Shown: one piece after another, positions 56,799 through 64,000 of the stretch
Numbering within the stretch: position 1 is the first letter of the stretch
Layout: each line of letters begins with the position of its first letter
Source of the DNA: Devosia limi DSM 17137
Lineage (GTDB): Bacteria; Pseudomonadota; Alphaproteobacteria; Rhizobiales; Devosiaceae
Assembly: GCF_900128975.1 (NCBI RefSeq)
Contig: NZ_FQVC01000001.1
Coordinates: 186,001 to 250,000, forward strand
Length of the DNA stretch: 64,000 nt
Direction: 5' to 3'
Notes under the pieces: generated by a model
Seen by the model: the letters and a program-made list of their open reading frames with translations, nothing else
Database searches by the model: none
What the model was told of the DNA's origin: nothing
Translations under genes and position numbers: made by a program

Positions 56799-57485
56799 AT
56801 GATCTTCATTGGCATTGCCCTTCTGATCGCCGTGGGCCTGGCGCTGATGATCAGCGCCGACGCCGGGAGCCTGGTGGGGCTGAGCCAGGCGCAAACTGCG
56901 CAGCTGATCCCGCTGCTGGTGATCCTGATTGTCTTTGCCGGCGGACTCTTTTCCCGGCGGCGCAAATTCTCCGAACTGTTTACCAGCGTCATTCTGTGGA
57001 TCGGCATTTTTGCCGTGGCGGGACTGACCTATGCCTATCGCGATGAGCTGACGGGCATTGCCGGGCGCGTGGCCGGGGAATTGCAGCCCGGCGTGGCGGT
57101 GGTGGATGCCCAGCAGGGCACGGCCGTGTTCCGGCGTGGCATGGGCGGGCATTTCGAGCTGCAGGCCGATATCAACGGCCATGTGACGCCGATGATTTTC
57201 GATACTGGCGCCACCGCCGTGGTGTTGACCAAGGATGATGCCGAGGCAGCCGGGATCGATACGGCTAGCCTGCGCTACGTCATCCCGGTTTCGACAGCCA
57301 ATGGCACCGGCCAGGCGGCACGGGTGACGCTGGACCGGATCGAGGTGGGCGGCATCGTGCGGGAGGACATCCGCGCCTTCGTGCTGGAGGACGGCGCGAT
57401 GGATACGAGCCTGTTGGGGATGACGTTCCTGGAAACGCTGCAGCGATACAGCGTGACGAGCAATTCGCTGGAACTGACCAACTAG
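56799..57485 (+). CDS. TIGR02281-type retropepsin-like aspartic protease
   Basis: 228 residues. Two to three N-terminal membrane helices are followed by a single-domain aspartic protease fold: MIFDTGATAVVLTKDDAEAAGI with the catalytic Asp-Thr-Gly, then VEVGGIVREDIRAFVLEDGAMDTSLLGMTFLE. The family (clan AA, retropepsin-like) is common in alphaproteobacteria; such proteins act as a dimer. It is membrane-anchored with the protease probably in the periplasm. No partner gene is evident. Confidence 0.88.
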   Translation: MIFIGIALLIAVGLALMISADAGSLVGLSQAQTAQLIPLLVILIVFAGGLFSRRRKFSELFTSVILWIGIFAVAGLTYAYRDELTGIAGRVAGELQPGVAVVDAQQGTAVFRRGMGGHFELQADINGHVTPMIFDTGATAVVLTKDDAEAAGIDTASLRYVIPVSTANGTGQAARVTLDRIEVGGIVREDIRAFVLEDGAMDTSLLGMTFLETLQRYSVTSNSLELTN

Positions 57486-57530
57486 CCCCCGCGCGCTTTG
57501 CCCAAGATCGGGGCTCCCCTGGACCACCCG

Positions 57531-57629
57531 GACGAGCCGGGTGGTGACGGTGGGGAGGGATGCGGGCTGACCACGGACGCTGTGGCGCGGCGGGACAAGC
57601 CGGGTGGTGACGGTGGGGAGGGATGCGGG
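57531..57629. repeat. Direct repeat of a 36-base intergenic unit
   Basis: Two nearly identical copies, 57531-57566 and 57594-57629, each with GAC(G/A)AGCCGGGTGGTGACGG followed by TGGGGAGGGATGCGGG. The unit resembles half of the family C element at 52573. It lies between the protease gene and dusA. Confidence 0.8.
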
Positions 57630-57695
57630 GCGGTTGCGGGCGCAGTTCGGGACGAGCGGGGGCGGCGAAGGGCCGGTACCTCGCCCTCCTCGCGA

Positions 57696-58739
57696 TCAGA
57701 CGGCGATGCGGTCGCGGGGGCGGACGGCGTCCATGGCGCGGCGGATGACTTCGGGGCCGGCGCCGGGCTTGCAGGCATCGACACTGAGAATCTGGCGGAA
57801 CTGGCGGGCGCCGGGCAGGCCAGCGGCGAGGCCCAGCATGTGGCGGGTGATCTGGTTGATACGGCCGCCCCGGCTGAGTTCGGTTTCGGCATAATCGGCC
57901 ATGGCGGCCATGACGGCTTCCAGCGTGATTGGGGCGGCAGTGTCACCGAAGAAGGCGGTATCGACCTCGGCCAGGATCATGGGCGTGTGATAGGCGGCTC
58001 GGCCCAGCATGACGCCGTCCATGAACTCCATTTCGGCCACGGCAGCGTCAATGGTTTCGAGACCGCCATTGATCATCACCGGCAACGGCGTCAGACGGGC
58101 GCGCAGGCGGTGAACCCGATCATAGTCCAGTGGCGGAATGGTGCGGTTTTCCTTGGGGCTGAGGCCCTTGAGCCAGGCCTTGCGGGCATGGACGTAAAGC
58201 GCATCGACGCCGGCCGCGACCATGGTATCGGCAAAACGATCGAGGCTTTCCTCAATGTCCTGATCGTCGATGCCGATGCGACATTTGACGGTGACCGGGC
58301 GGTCGGTGGCATCGCGCATGGCGCGGACGCATTCGGCGACCAGATCGGGCTCCGCCATCAGGCAGGCGCCAAAGCGGCCAGACTGGACCCGATCGGACGG
58401 GCAGCCGACATTGAGATTGATTTCGGCATAGCCAAAGGGCTCGGCCAGGCGAATGGCGGCGGCCAGCTCGCTGGGATCGGAGCCGCCCAATTGCAGGGCC
58501 AGGGGCTGTTCGATGGGATCGAAATACAGATGCCGCTCGGCATCACCATGGACGATGGCGGCGCTGGTGACCATTTCGGTGAACAGCAGGGCATGGCGCG
58601 TCAACAGGCGATGCAGGAACCGGCACCGCATATCGGTCCATTCCATCATCGGGGCCACGGAAAACCGGCGCGCCAGCGCGACGTCGGGAACGGCGCGGGT
58701 TGCGGGGGCGATCATCGAAAGAGCTGACGGCGAATTCAT
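57696..58739 (-). CDS. dusA: tRNA-dihydrouridine(20/20a) synthase DusA
   Basis: 347 residues. FMN-barrel start FSVAPMMEWTDMRCRFLHRLL, then TEMVTSAAIVHG, NLNVGCPSDRVQSGRFGACLM with the catalytic Cys, VKCRIGID, and YVHARKAWLKGLSPKENR. The PMMEWTD and LKGLSPKENR motifs are those of DusA. It reduces uridines 20 and 20a in the tRNA D-loop with NADPH. Divergent from the universal stress gene. Confidence 0.94.
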   Translation of the reverse strand: MNSPSALSMIAPATRAVPDVALARRFSVAPMMEWTDMRCRFLHRLLTRHALLFTEMVTSAAIVHGDAERHLYFDPIEQPLALQLGGSDPSELAAAIRLAEPFGYAEINLNVGCPSDRVQSGRFGACLMAEPDLVAECVRAMRDATDRPVTVKCRIGIDDQDIEESLDRFADTMVAAGVDALYVHARKAWLKGLSPKENRTIPPLDYDRVHRLRARLTPLPVMINGGLETIDAAVAEMEFMDGVMLGRAAYHTPMILAEVDTAFFGDTAAPITLEAVMAAMADYAETELSRGGRINQITRHMLGLAAGLPGARQFRQILSVDACKPGAGPEVIRRAMDAVRPRDRIAV

Positions 58740-58831
58740 GGCCCCCGATTAGCACATTGCGCGGCGCAAGGCAGTCCCGACGCGGCAATTGACCTTTGCG
58801 CTGGACGCAAGGGCGGGATTGATGGGTGGGC

Positions 58832-58845
58832 CTGATCTAAATCAA
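58832..58845. promoter_or_regulatory. FNR/FixK-like box upstream of the universal stress gene
   Basis: CTGAT-CTAA-ATCAA differs from the FNR/FixK consensus TTGAT-N4-ATCAA at one position. A TAGGGT -10 candidate at 58869-58874 places its centre near -41.5, the usual class II activation distance. The promoter reading is inference. Confidence 0.6.
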
Positions 58846-58902
58846 GGTGACGGCGGCCCAATTCGCGCTAGGGTAGCGACGAACGCAAACGAGGGACTAA
58901 CG

Positions 58903-59352
58903 ATGTATAAGAAGATTGTGATCGCCGTCGACGGATCCGAGCCTTCGGCAAAGGCACTGGAGCATGGGCTGACGCTGGCCAAGGCGCTCGATGCCAAGGC
59001 AATCGCCGTGACCGTGACCGATCCTTCGCTGTTCATCGCCCCCGGCGCCGAAATGATGCAGATGAATACCGGCGCCGTGGTGGAAGAGCTGGACAAGGCC
59101 AAGGCAGAAGGCGCCCGCCAGGTGCTGGACCATGCGCGCAGCGAGGCCCGACAAATTGGTCTCGAAATCGAGGGCGTGCATGTGCCCAACAAGCAGACGG
59201 CCGACGGTATTCTGGAGATGTCGGCGGAGCGCGGCGCTGACCTGATCGTCATGGGTTCGCATGGCCGGCGCGGGCTGGGTCGCCTATTGCTGGGCAGCCA
59301 GGCGGCAGAAGTGCTGGCGCACAGCCCGATCCCGGTGCTGATCGTCAAATAG
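58903..59352 (+). CDS. Universal stress protein (UspA family)
   Basis: 149 residues. The N-terminal KIVIAVDGSEPSAKALEHGL and the C-terminal ATP-binding motif VMGSHGRRGLGRLLLGSQAAEVLAHSPIPVLIV match ATP-binding Usp proteins. The ATG follows GAGGGA. Usp proteins respond to starvation or low oxygen. The FNR/FixK-like box upstream suggests induction at low oxygen. The divergent dusA gene shares the intergenic region. Confidence 0.93.
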   Translation: MYKKIVIAVDGSEPSAKALEHGLTLAKALDAKAIAVTVTDPSLFIAPGAEMMQMNTGAVVEELDKAKAEGARQVLDHARSEARQIGLEIEGVHVPNKQTADGILEMSAERGADLIVMGSHGRRGLGRLLLGSQAAEVLAHSPIPVLIVK

Positions 59353-59381
59353 GGGTTGAGTGGCGCGCAGAACCACAGGGG

Positions 59382-59452
59382 CATTCCCGCGCGGGCGGGA
59401 ATCCACTCTTCAGCGCTGTAGCAAGAATGGATTCCCGCCTGCGCGGGAATGA
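59382..59452. repeat. REP-like element, family A (long inverted repeat)
   Basis: Arms CATTCCCGCGCGGGCGGGAA and its complement ending GCGGGAATGA, separated by a short spacer. Fifth full copy of family A in the window. Confidence 0.85.
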
Positions 59453-59510
59453 CTCCGTGGAGTAGGTGACACCGCGTGGGAATGGCAGAGGTCCTAGGGA
59501 AGGACGACCA

Positions 59511-59524
59511 GCTAACATGTTAGC
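59511..59524. promoter_or_regulatory. 14-base perfect palindrome upstream of FGGY kinase
   Basis: GCTAACATGTTAGC is a perfect palindrome 64 bases before the kinase start. It is the size and symmetry of a dimeric repressor operator. No regulator gene is adjacent, so which protein binds is unknown. Confidence 0.45.
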
Positions 59525-59587
59525 CATGGCATCGTGGGCGAATATGCAGTAAGCGCTGACGGAGACGCCAGCGCCGAGTGCCCGACG

Positions 59588-60946
59588 ATGACCGAACCCC
59601 GCCTGATCGCCGTGATCGATATCGGCAAGACCAATGCGAAACTCGTGCTGGTCGATGCGCAGACCGGCGAGCAGCTCGCGGCGCGCAGTACGCCCAACAG
59701 CATCAGGCGCGACGCGCCCTACCCCCATGCCGATGTCGAGCGGCTGTGGCAATTCATCATCGAGAGCCTGGGCGCGCTGCAAGCGGCGCATGGCATCGAT
59801 GGCATTTCCATCACCACGCATGGGGCGACGGCCGCGCTGCTCGCGGGCGACGAACTGGCGATGCCGGTGCTGGACTATGAGCATAATGGCCCCGAGGAAA
59901 CCGGCGCTGCCTATGGCGCGATCCGGCCCGACTTTGCCGAGAGCCTGTCGCCGCGCCTGCCCAATGGGCTCAATCTGGGGGCGCAGCTTTATTGGCAAAG
60001 CCAGGCGCATGCCGAGGCCTTTGCCGGCGTCACCCAGATCCTAACCTATCCGCAATATTGGGCGTGGCGGCTGACCGGCATTGCCGCCAGCGAAGTCACC
60101 TCCCTGGGCTGCCATACCGACCTGTGGGCGCCCGACTCATCAGCGTTTTCGAGCCTGGTGACCCGGCAGGGCTGGGACCGGCTGTTTCCGCCGGTCAGGC
60201 CGGCGGCGTCGGTACTGGGTACGGTGCTGCCTGAGGTTGCGGCGGCGGCGGGACTGCCGGCTGGTATCCCGGTGACCTGCGGCATTCACGATTCCAATGC
60301 ATCGCTGCTGCCGCATCTGGGCGCGCATGAGACGCCGTTCACGATCCTGTCGACCGGGACCTGGGCAATTGCAATGACGGTGGGCGGCGATACCGGCAAG
60401 CTCGATCCCCAGCGCGATAGCCTCGCCAATGTGGACGCCTATGGCCGGCCGGTGCCGACGGCGCGGTTCATGGGCGGGCGCGAATTCGACATGCTGGTGC
60501 CCAATCCGGTGGAGCCGAGCACCGATGAGGTGGCGCGGGTGATGACCGGGGATGTCCGGGTGATGCCGGGCTTCATGCCGGGCGTGGGGCCATTTCCCGA
60601 TGCCAAGGGCCGCTGGACGCAGCCGCCGGAGAGCCTGAGCGCGGGTGAGCGGACGGCGGCGGTCTCGCTATATCTGGCGCTGGTGACGGCGGCGTGCCTG
60701 GCGCTGGCGGGCATTGGCAAGCAGATCATCATCGAAGGGCCGCTGGCCCGCAATCGACTGTTTGGGCAGGCGCTGGCGGCACTGAGCGGGGTGCCGGTGA
60801 GCGCGTCGGGCGATGCGACCGGGACCAGCATGGGGGCCAGCATGCTGTTTGGCGGCGGGCATGTGTCCAAGCCGGGCACGGTGCTGGAGCCGCTGGCGAC
60901 CGAAGGGTTCGCCGCCTATGCCGCGCGCTGGCGGGCTGAGCTCTAG
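59588..60946 (+). CDS. FGGY family carbohydrate kinase
   Basis: 452 residues, start ATG 59588. Phosphate-binding motif IAVIDIGKTNAKLVLVDAQ at the N-terminus, then ISITTHGATAALL, a catalytic region around VTCGIHDSNASLLPHL with the general-base Asp, and the C-terminal STGTWAIAM-type and GATGTSMGASM-type motifs. FGGY kinases phosphorylate pentoses, hexuloses or glycerol; the shape resembles rhamnulokinase or fuculokinase relatives, but the substrate is not clear. No sugar isomerase or transporter gene is adjacent. A 14-base palindrome upstream may control it. Confidence 0.87.
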   Translation: MTEPRLIAVIDIGKTNAKLVLVDAQTGEQLAARSTPNSIRRDAPYPHADVERLWQFIIESLGALQAAHGIDGISITTHGATAALLAGDELAMPVLDYEHNGPEETGAAYGAIRPDFAESLSPRLPNGLNLGAQLYWQSQAHAEAFAGVTQILTYPQYWAWRLTGIAASEVTSLGCHTDLWAPDSSAFSSLVTRQGWDRLFPPVRPAASVLGTVLPEVAAAAGLPAGIPVTCGIHDSNASLLPHLGAHETPFTILSTGTWAIAMTVGGDTGKLDPQRDSLANVDAYGRPVPTARFMGGREFDMLVPNPVEPSTDEVARVMTGDVRVMPGFMPGVGPFPDAKGRWTQPPESLSAGERTAAVSLYLALVTAACLALAGIGKQIIIEGPLARNRLFGQALAALSGVPVSASGDATGTSMGASMLFGGGHVSKPGTVLEPLATEGFAAYAARWRAEL

Positions 60947-61044
60947 CAGGCGAGCCTAGCGCAGGGCGCAGGCGAGCCTTGCGCCGATAGTGCTTGAGCG
61001 GCAAGGTCGCCGCACTTACGTCAGGGTAACCTACGGAGGCGCGA

Positions 61045-62349
61045 ATGGCTGGGGCTGACAAGCATCGGGTGGTGATCGTCGGAGGCGGGTTCGGCGGTTT
61101 ATCCGCGGCGCAGACCCTCAAGGGCGCCAATGCCGACGTCACGCTGATCGACCGGCGAAACCATCACCTGTTCCAGCCCCTGCTCTATCAGGTCGCCACC
61201 GCCTCGCTCAGCACCTCCGAAATCGCCTGGCCGATCCGCAATATCCTGCGCAAGCGCGGGGATGTGCGGACGCTGCTGGGCACGGTGATGGGAGTCGACA
61301 CGGTCAACAGGACGGTGCGGCTGGAGAACGGGCAGACCATTGCCTATGACAGCCTGATCCTCGCGACCGGGGCGCGGCATGCCTATTTCGGGCATGACGA
61401 ATGGGAGCAATTTGCGCCGGGACTGAAAACGCTGGAGGACGCCACCACCATTCGCCGCAAGCTGCTGCTGGCCTTTGAGGCGGCGGAGCGCGAGCCCGAC
61501 GCCGAGAAGCGCAAGGCGCTGTTGACCTTTGTGGTGATCGGCGCGGGGCCGACCGGGGTGGAAATGGCCGGGGCGATCATGGACCTGGCGCGACTGACGC
61601 TGCATGGCGAGTTCCGGGTGATCCGCCCCAATGATGCGCGGGTGGTGCTGATCGAGGGCGGGCAGAAGGTGCTGGCGAACTTTGCGCCGGAGCTATCGGA
61701 ATACACCCTGCGGGCCCTGCGCAAGCTGGGGGTCGAGGTCTATCTGGGCGAGGCGGTGACGCTGATCGACGCCAAAGGCGTGGTGTTTGGTGGCCAGCGG
61801 CTGGATGCCAGCACGATCATCTGGGCGGCGGGCGTCGAGGCTTCGCCGGCAGCGCGCTGGCTCGGCGTGGAACCGGACCGGGCTGGCCGGGTCAAGGTCG
61901 CGCCCGATCTCAGCGTGCCGGGGCTGCCAGAGGTGTTCGTGGTCGGCGATACGGCGACGATCACCATGCCGGATGGCAAGCCGGTGCCGGGGGTGGGTGA
62001 CGCGGCCAAGCAGGGTGGGCGGCATGCGGCCAATGTTATCAAGGCGCGGATCGAGGGCGGTGTGACGCCGGGAGCGTTCCGCTATCGGCATGCCGGTGAC
62101 CTGGCGACCATCGGCAAGAGCAAGGCGGTGATCGACTTTGGCTGGACCAAGCTCAGGGGCTGGCTGGCCTGGTGGGTCTGGGGTCTGGCCCATATCTATT
62201 TTCTCATCGACACCAAAAACCGCGTGTTCGTGGCGCTGAGCTGGCTGTGGATCTATCTCAGCGGCCAGCGCAGCGCCCGGTTGATCACCCAGGGCGATGC
62301 GGAGAACAAGGCGCCGATCAAGGAAGTCACGGCGCCCCAGAAGCCCTAG
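61045..62349 (+). CDS. ndh: Type II NADH dehydrogenase
   Basis: 434 residues. FAD motif VVIVGGGFGGLSAAQTLK at the N-terminus, HHLFQPLLYQVATA next, the NADH-binding VVIGAGPTGVEMAGA at about residue 168, FVVGDTATI, and the quinone-binding/membrane region WWVWGLAHIYFLI near the C-terminus with KDFG-like KAVIDFG. It oxidises NADH to quinone without pumping protons. The convergent DMT gene overlaps its end by four bases. Confidence 0.92.
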   Translation: MAGADKHRVVIVGGGFGGLSAAQTLKGANADVTLIDRRNHHLFQPLLYQVATASLSTSEIAWPIRNILRKRGDVRTLLGTVMGVDTVNRTVRLENGQTIAYDSLILATGARHAYFGHDEWEQFAPGLKTLEDATTIRRKLLLAFEAAEREPDAEKRKALLTFVVIGAGPTGVEMAGAIMDLARLTLHGEFRVIRPNDARVVLIEGGQKVLANFAPELSEYTLRALRKLGVEVYLGEAVTLIDAKGVVFGGQRLDASTIIWAAGVEASPAARWLGVEPDRAGRVKVAPDLSVPGLPEVFVVGDTATITMPDGKPVPGVGDAAKQGGRHAANVIKARIEGGVTPGAFRYRHAGDLATIGKSKAVIDFGWTKLRGWLAWWVWGLAHIYFLIDTKNRVFVALSWLWIYLSGQRSARLITQGDAENKAPIKEVTAPQKP

Positions 62350-63266
62350 CGGTCGCCGACGTCATCGACCGAAATGGCGGGCTTGCGCAGGGACTTTTCG
62401 CGCAGCCAGATATAGAGGCCGCTGCTGATGATGATGGCCGCGCCGAGGATGAACCATTGGTCCGGCGGCTGGTTGAAGATCAGCCAGCTGGCCATGGTGA
62501 GGTAGAGCAGGCTGAGATAATTGAACGGCGCCAGGGTAGCGGGCGTCGCATAGCGATGCGCCACCGAATTGAGATAGTGCCCGCAGAGACCGGCCGCGCC
62601 CATGATCGCAAAGGCCACCCATGAAATGGGCTGGCTGGGCCAGGCCCAGCCGGTGAGCGCGATGGGGGCCAGGAGGATCACCGGGACGGCGCCGGCGTAG
62701 AATTGCTGGGTCAGCGCCGAGTCCACGCCGGCCAGCTTGCGCGTCAGGATGGAGAACAGGGCCAGGAAGAAGGCGCAACCGAGGCTGAGCAGCGCGGCAG
62801 GCTGGAACGCCTCGGAGCCGGGGCGGACGATGATGAGAATGCCGATGAAACCGACGCCGATGGCGGCCCAGCGGCGCCAGCCGACCTTGTCGCCGAGCAG
62901 CGGGCCGGAGAGCGCGCAGATCATCAGCGGCGAGGTGAACTGGATGGCGCTGGTGACGGTCAGCGGCAGATAGCGCATGGCAAGGAAGTTCAGCCCGGTG
63001 GTGCAGAGCAGGCAGGCACCGCGCAGGACTTCGAGCTTCCAGTTGTTGCTGACCCACAGATTGCGGCCGCTGACCGGCAGGAACAGCAGGAGCAGCAGGA
63101 ACAGGTGCATGCCATAGCGCACGAAGACGATCTCGGTGGTCGGCATGCCCTCGACCGACAGCCACTTGGCCGAGATATCGAGCACCAGCAGGACGAGCTG
63201 GGACAGCAGCACCAGCATGATGGCGTAATTGGCCCGGCTTTCGATGGGGGCGACAATGTGGACCAT
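62346..63266 (-). CDS. DMT superfamily transporter (EamA family)
   Basis: 306 residues from ATG 63266; a longer frame to 63383 is less likely. About ten membrane helices in two EamA-like halves. Motifs include TEIVFVRYGMHLF, LRGACLLCTTGLNFLAMRYLPLTVTSAIQFTSPLM and APFNYLSLLYLTMASWLIFNQPP. The tail is short and basic. The substrate is unknown. Convergent with ndh. Confidence 0.87.
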   Translation of the reverse strand: MVHIVAPIESRANYAIMLVLLSQLVLLVLDISAKWLSVEGMPTTEIVFVRYGMHLFLLLLLFLPVSGRNLWVSNNWKLEVLRGACLLCTTGLNFLAMRYLPLTVTSAIQFTSPLMICALSGPLLGDKVGWRRWAAIGVGFIGILIIVRPGSEAFQPAALLSLGCAFFLALFSILTRKLAGVDSALTQQFYAGAVPVILLAPIALTGWAWPSQPISWVAFAIMGAAGLCGHYLNSVAHRYATPATLAPFNYLSLLYLTMASWLIFNQPPDQWFILGAAIIISSGLYIWLREKSLRKPAISVDDVGDR

Positions 63267-63485
63267 CAGTGGGTGATCGCGGCGTCGCGGCTGGGCGCAA
63301 ACAACAAAGACATGGCAAGTCCGGAAGTGCACGCGGGAGGGCCGCGTGATCGTCAGACAGCGTTGGAAGATAGCGGCCCGCAAGTCAATGCGGGGGCGGA
63401 AGAAACTTGTATGGAAGAAGGCAATCCGTGTGCCTGTATCTCCGCGCGTCTAGATGCGTCACAGCGCGTTCCCCCAAACACCGGC

Positions 63486-63564
63486 GCTGCCCGCGGACTT
63501 GATCCGCGGGTCGCTCGTCGCTTGTGCCGGGGGAAAGTGGTCTCGGGTCGAGCCCGTGGGCAGC
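63486..63564. repeat. REP-like element, family B
   Basis: CTGCCCGCGGACTTGATCCG and CGGGTCGAGCCCGTGGGCAG form the two arms. A C-rich CCCTCCCC palindrome like those at 24.3-25.1 kb follows near 63620-63650. The 414-base gap shows no gene. Confidence 0.75.
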
Positions 63565-63680
63565 GTGGTGGGGGATTGGGGGCTTGTCGGGATAAGTATC
63601 TAGGCACGGGGACCCCCACCCCGGCCCTCCCCTCAAGGGGGAGGGGGCGATGATCCTGGCCGCTATGCGATCCCCCTGCC

Positions 63681-64000
63681 CTAGAAGGTTTCGGAGAGGT
63701 TGCGGACGCGGAGGGATTGGATGAGTTCGGCGGCGGAGGGGGTGGCGCCGTGGCGGGGGGTGAAGGTCAGGTCGGTCTGGCGGCCCGGCAGGAGCGTGAC
63801 GGCGTTGTCGGAGAAGTAGCCGGGGATATCAACCGATGCGGTGACGAACAGGGCGGGCTTGTCGGTGGCGAGGGTCAGAACCAGCTGGCCATCGACCTCG
63901 GACCAGGCAGCTCGGATCTTGGGCTCGGGGAGTTCATAGGCCTTGTAGGGCTTGGGGAAATAGTCGTTTTCGCCGAGCAGATTGCCGTGCGCGTCGCGCC
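63681..64000 (-). CDS. C-terminal part of a beta-mannosidase-like glycosidase
   Basis: The last 106 residues of a protein whose start is beyond the window edge. The tail reads GENDYFPKPYKAYELPEPKI, continues with KPALFVTASVDIPGYFSDNAV and TLLPGRQTDLTFTPR, and stops at 63681. Segments of this kind (FSDN, LLPG, then TFTP) are the closing Ig-like domain of GH2 beta-mannosidases. The catalytic domain is outside the window. Confidence 0.6.
   Translation of the reverse strand, partial: RDAHGNLLGENDYFPKPYKAYELPEPKIRAAWSEVDGQLVLTLATDKPALFVTASVDIPGYFSDNAVTLLPGRQTDLTFTPRHGATPSAAELIQSLRVRNLSETF

Noticed and set aside
1..64000. tRNA, rRNA or other structural RNA genes
   Set aside because: I noticed no cloverleaf-like segment or rRNA stretch; a tRNA-scan would settle this, as I cannot run one.

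Overview
The window is a gene-dense, GC-rich (roughly 62-65%, estimated by eye) piece of alphaproteobacterial chromosome. The gene content suggests the order Hyphomicrobiales, perhaps a Devosia-like genus. The pointers are the large NAD-glutamate dehydrogenase, a DUF2865 protein, the rpiA/DUF2059/gor neighbourhood, an HWE-family histidine kinase, a second short GltX, and many interspersed palindromic (REP-like) elements between genes. This genus-level guess is inference. I see no rRNA, tRNA, CRISPR array, phage, integrase or transposase.

Layout. 0-2.4 kb: end of a probable PIG-L deacetylase, a DMT exporter and a monomeric sarcosine/N-methyltryptophan-type oxidase. 2.5-5.7 kb: a redox and iron cluster with a group III truncated haemoglobin, a helix-turn-helix regulator with a cysteine cluster, divergent sodB, fdxA, a flavin reductase and a small DUF6894 protein. 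6-18.9 kb: NAD-glutamate dehydrogenase, a UvrD-type helicase, class I fructose bisphosphatase, an AGE-family sugar isomerase, an SDR dehydrogenase, nadC and cysQ. 19-24.2 kb: a PadR regulator followed by an RND adaptor and an RND permease, ending in a strong terminator. 24.2-25.3 kb is non-coding and made of three diverged copies of a 240-290 bp mosaic repeat.

25.3-33.6 kb is mostly on the minus strand: an Atm1-type ABC exporter with an ArsR regulator, an Ala/Pro-rich LysM protein with a likely CTG start, cimA, two GFA-family proteins, a 27-codon glyoxalase-like remnant coupled to cysS, and cysS. 33.9-40.2 kb: a fumarylacetoacetase-family protein, a DUF2865 protein, gltX-nadE and a predicted outer-membrane protein. 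40.4-42.8 kb: a response regulator and an HWE kinase. 42.9-48 kb: class II DAHP synthase, gor, a DUF2059 protein, rpiA and an L,D-transpeptidase. 48.1-52.5 kb: moaA, a VOC protein, an Lrp-type regulator, a thermonuclease-like protein and a membrane histidine kinase.

52.8-58.7 kb: divergent cobT and cobS, a TetR regulator divergent from an MFS transporter with three operator-like dyads between them, a retropepsin-like protease and dusA. 58.9-64 kb: a universal stress protein behind an FNR/FixK-like box, an FGGY sugar kinase, a type II NADH dehydrogenase, a DMT exporter and the end of a beta-mannosidase-like enzyme.

Most of this is housekeeping metabolism. I do not see a clear, wholly new multi-gene system. 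The most interesting material is regulatory (phased GCATAT repeats, triple TetR dyads, the FNR-like promoter), the Cys-cluster regulator cluster at 2.5-5.3 kb, the CTG start and the glyoxalase remnant, and the structured intergenic repeats.
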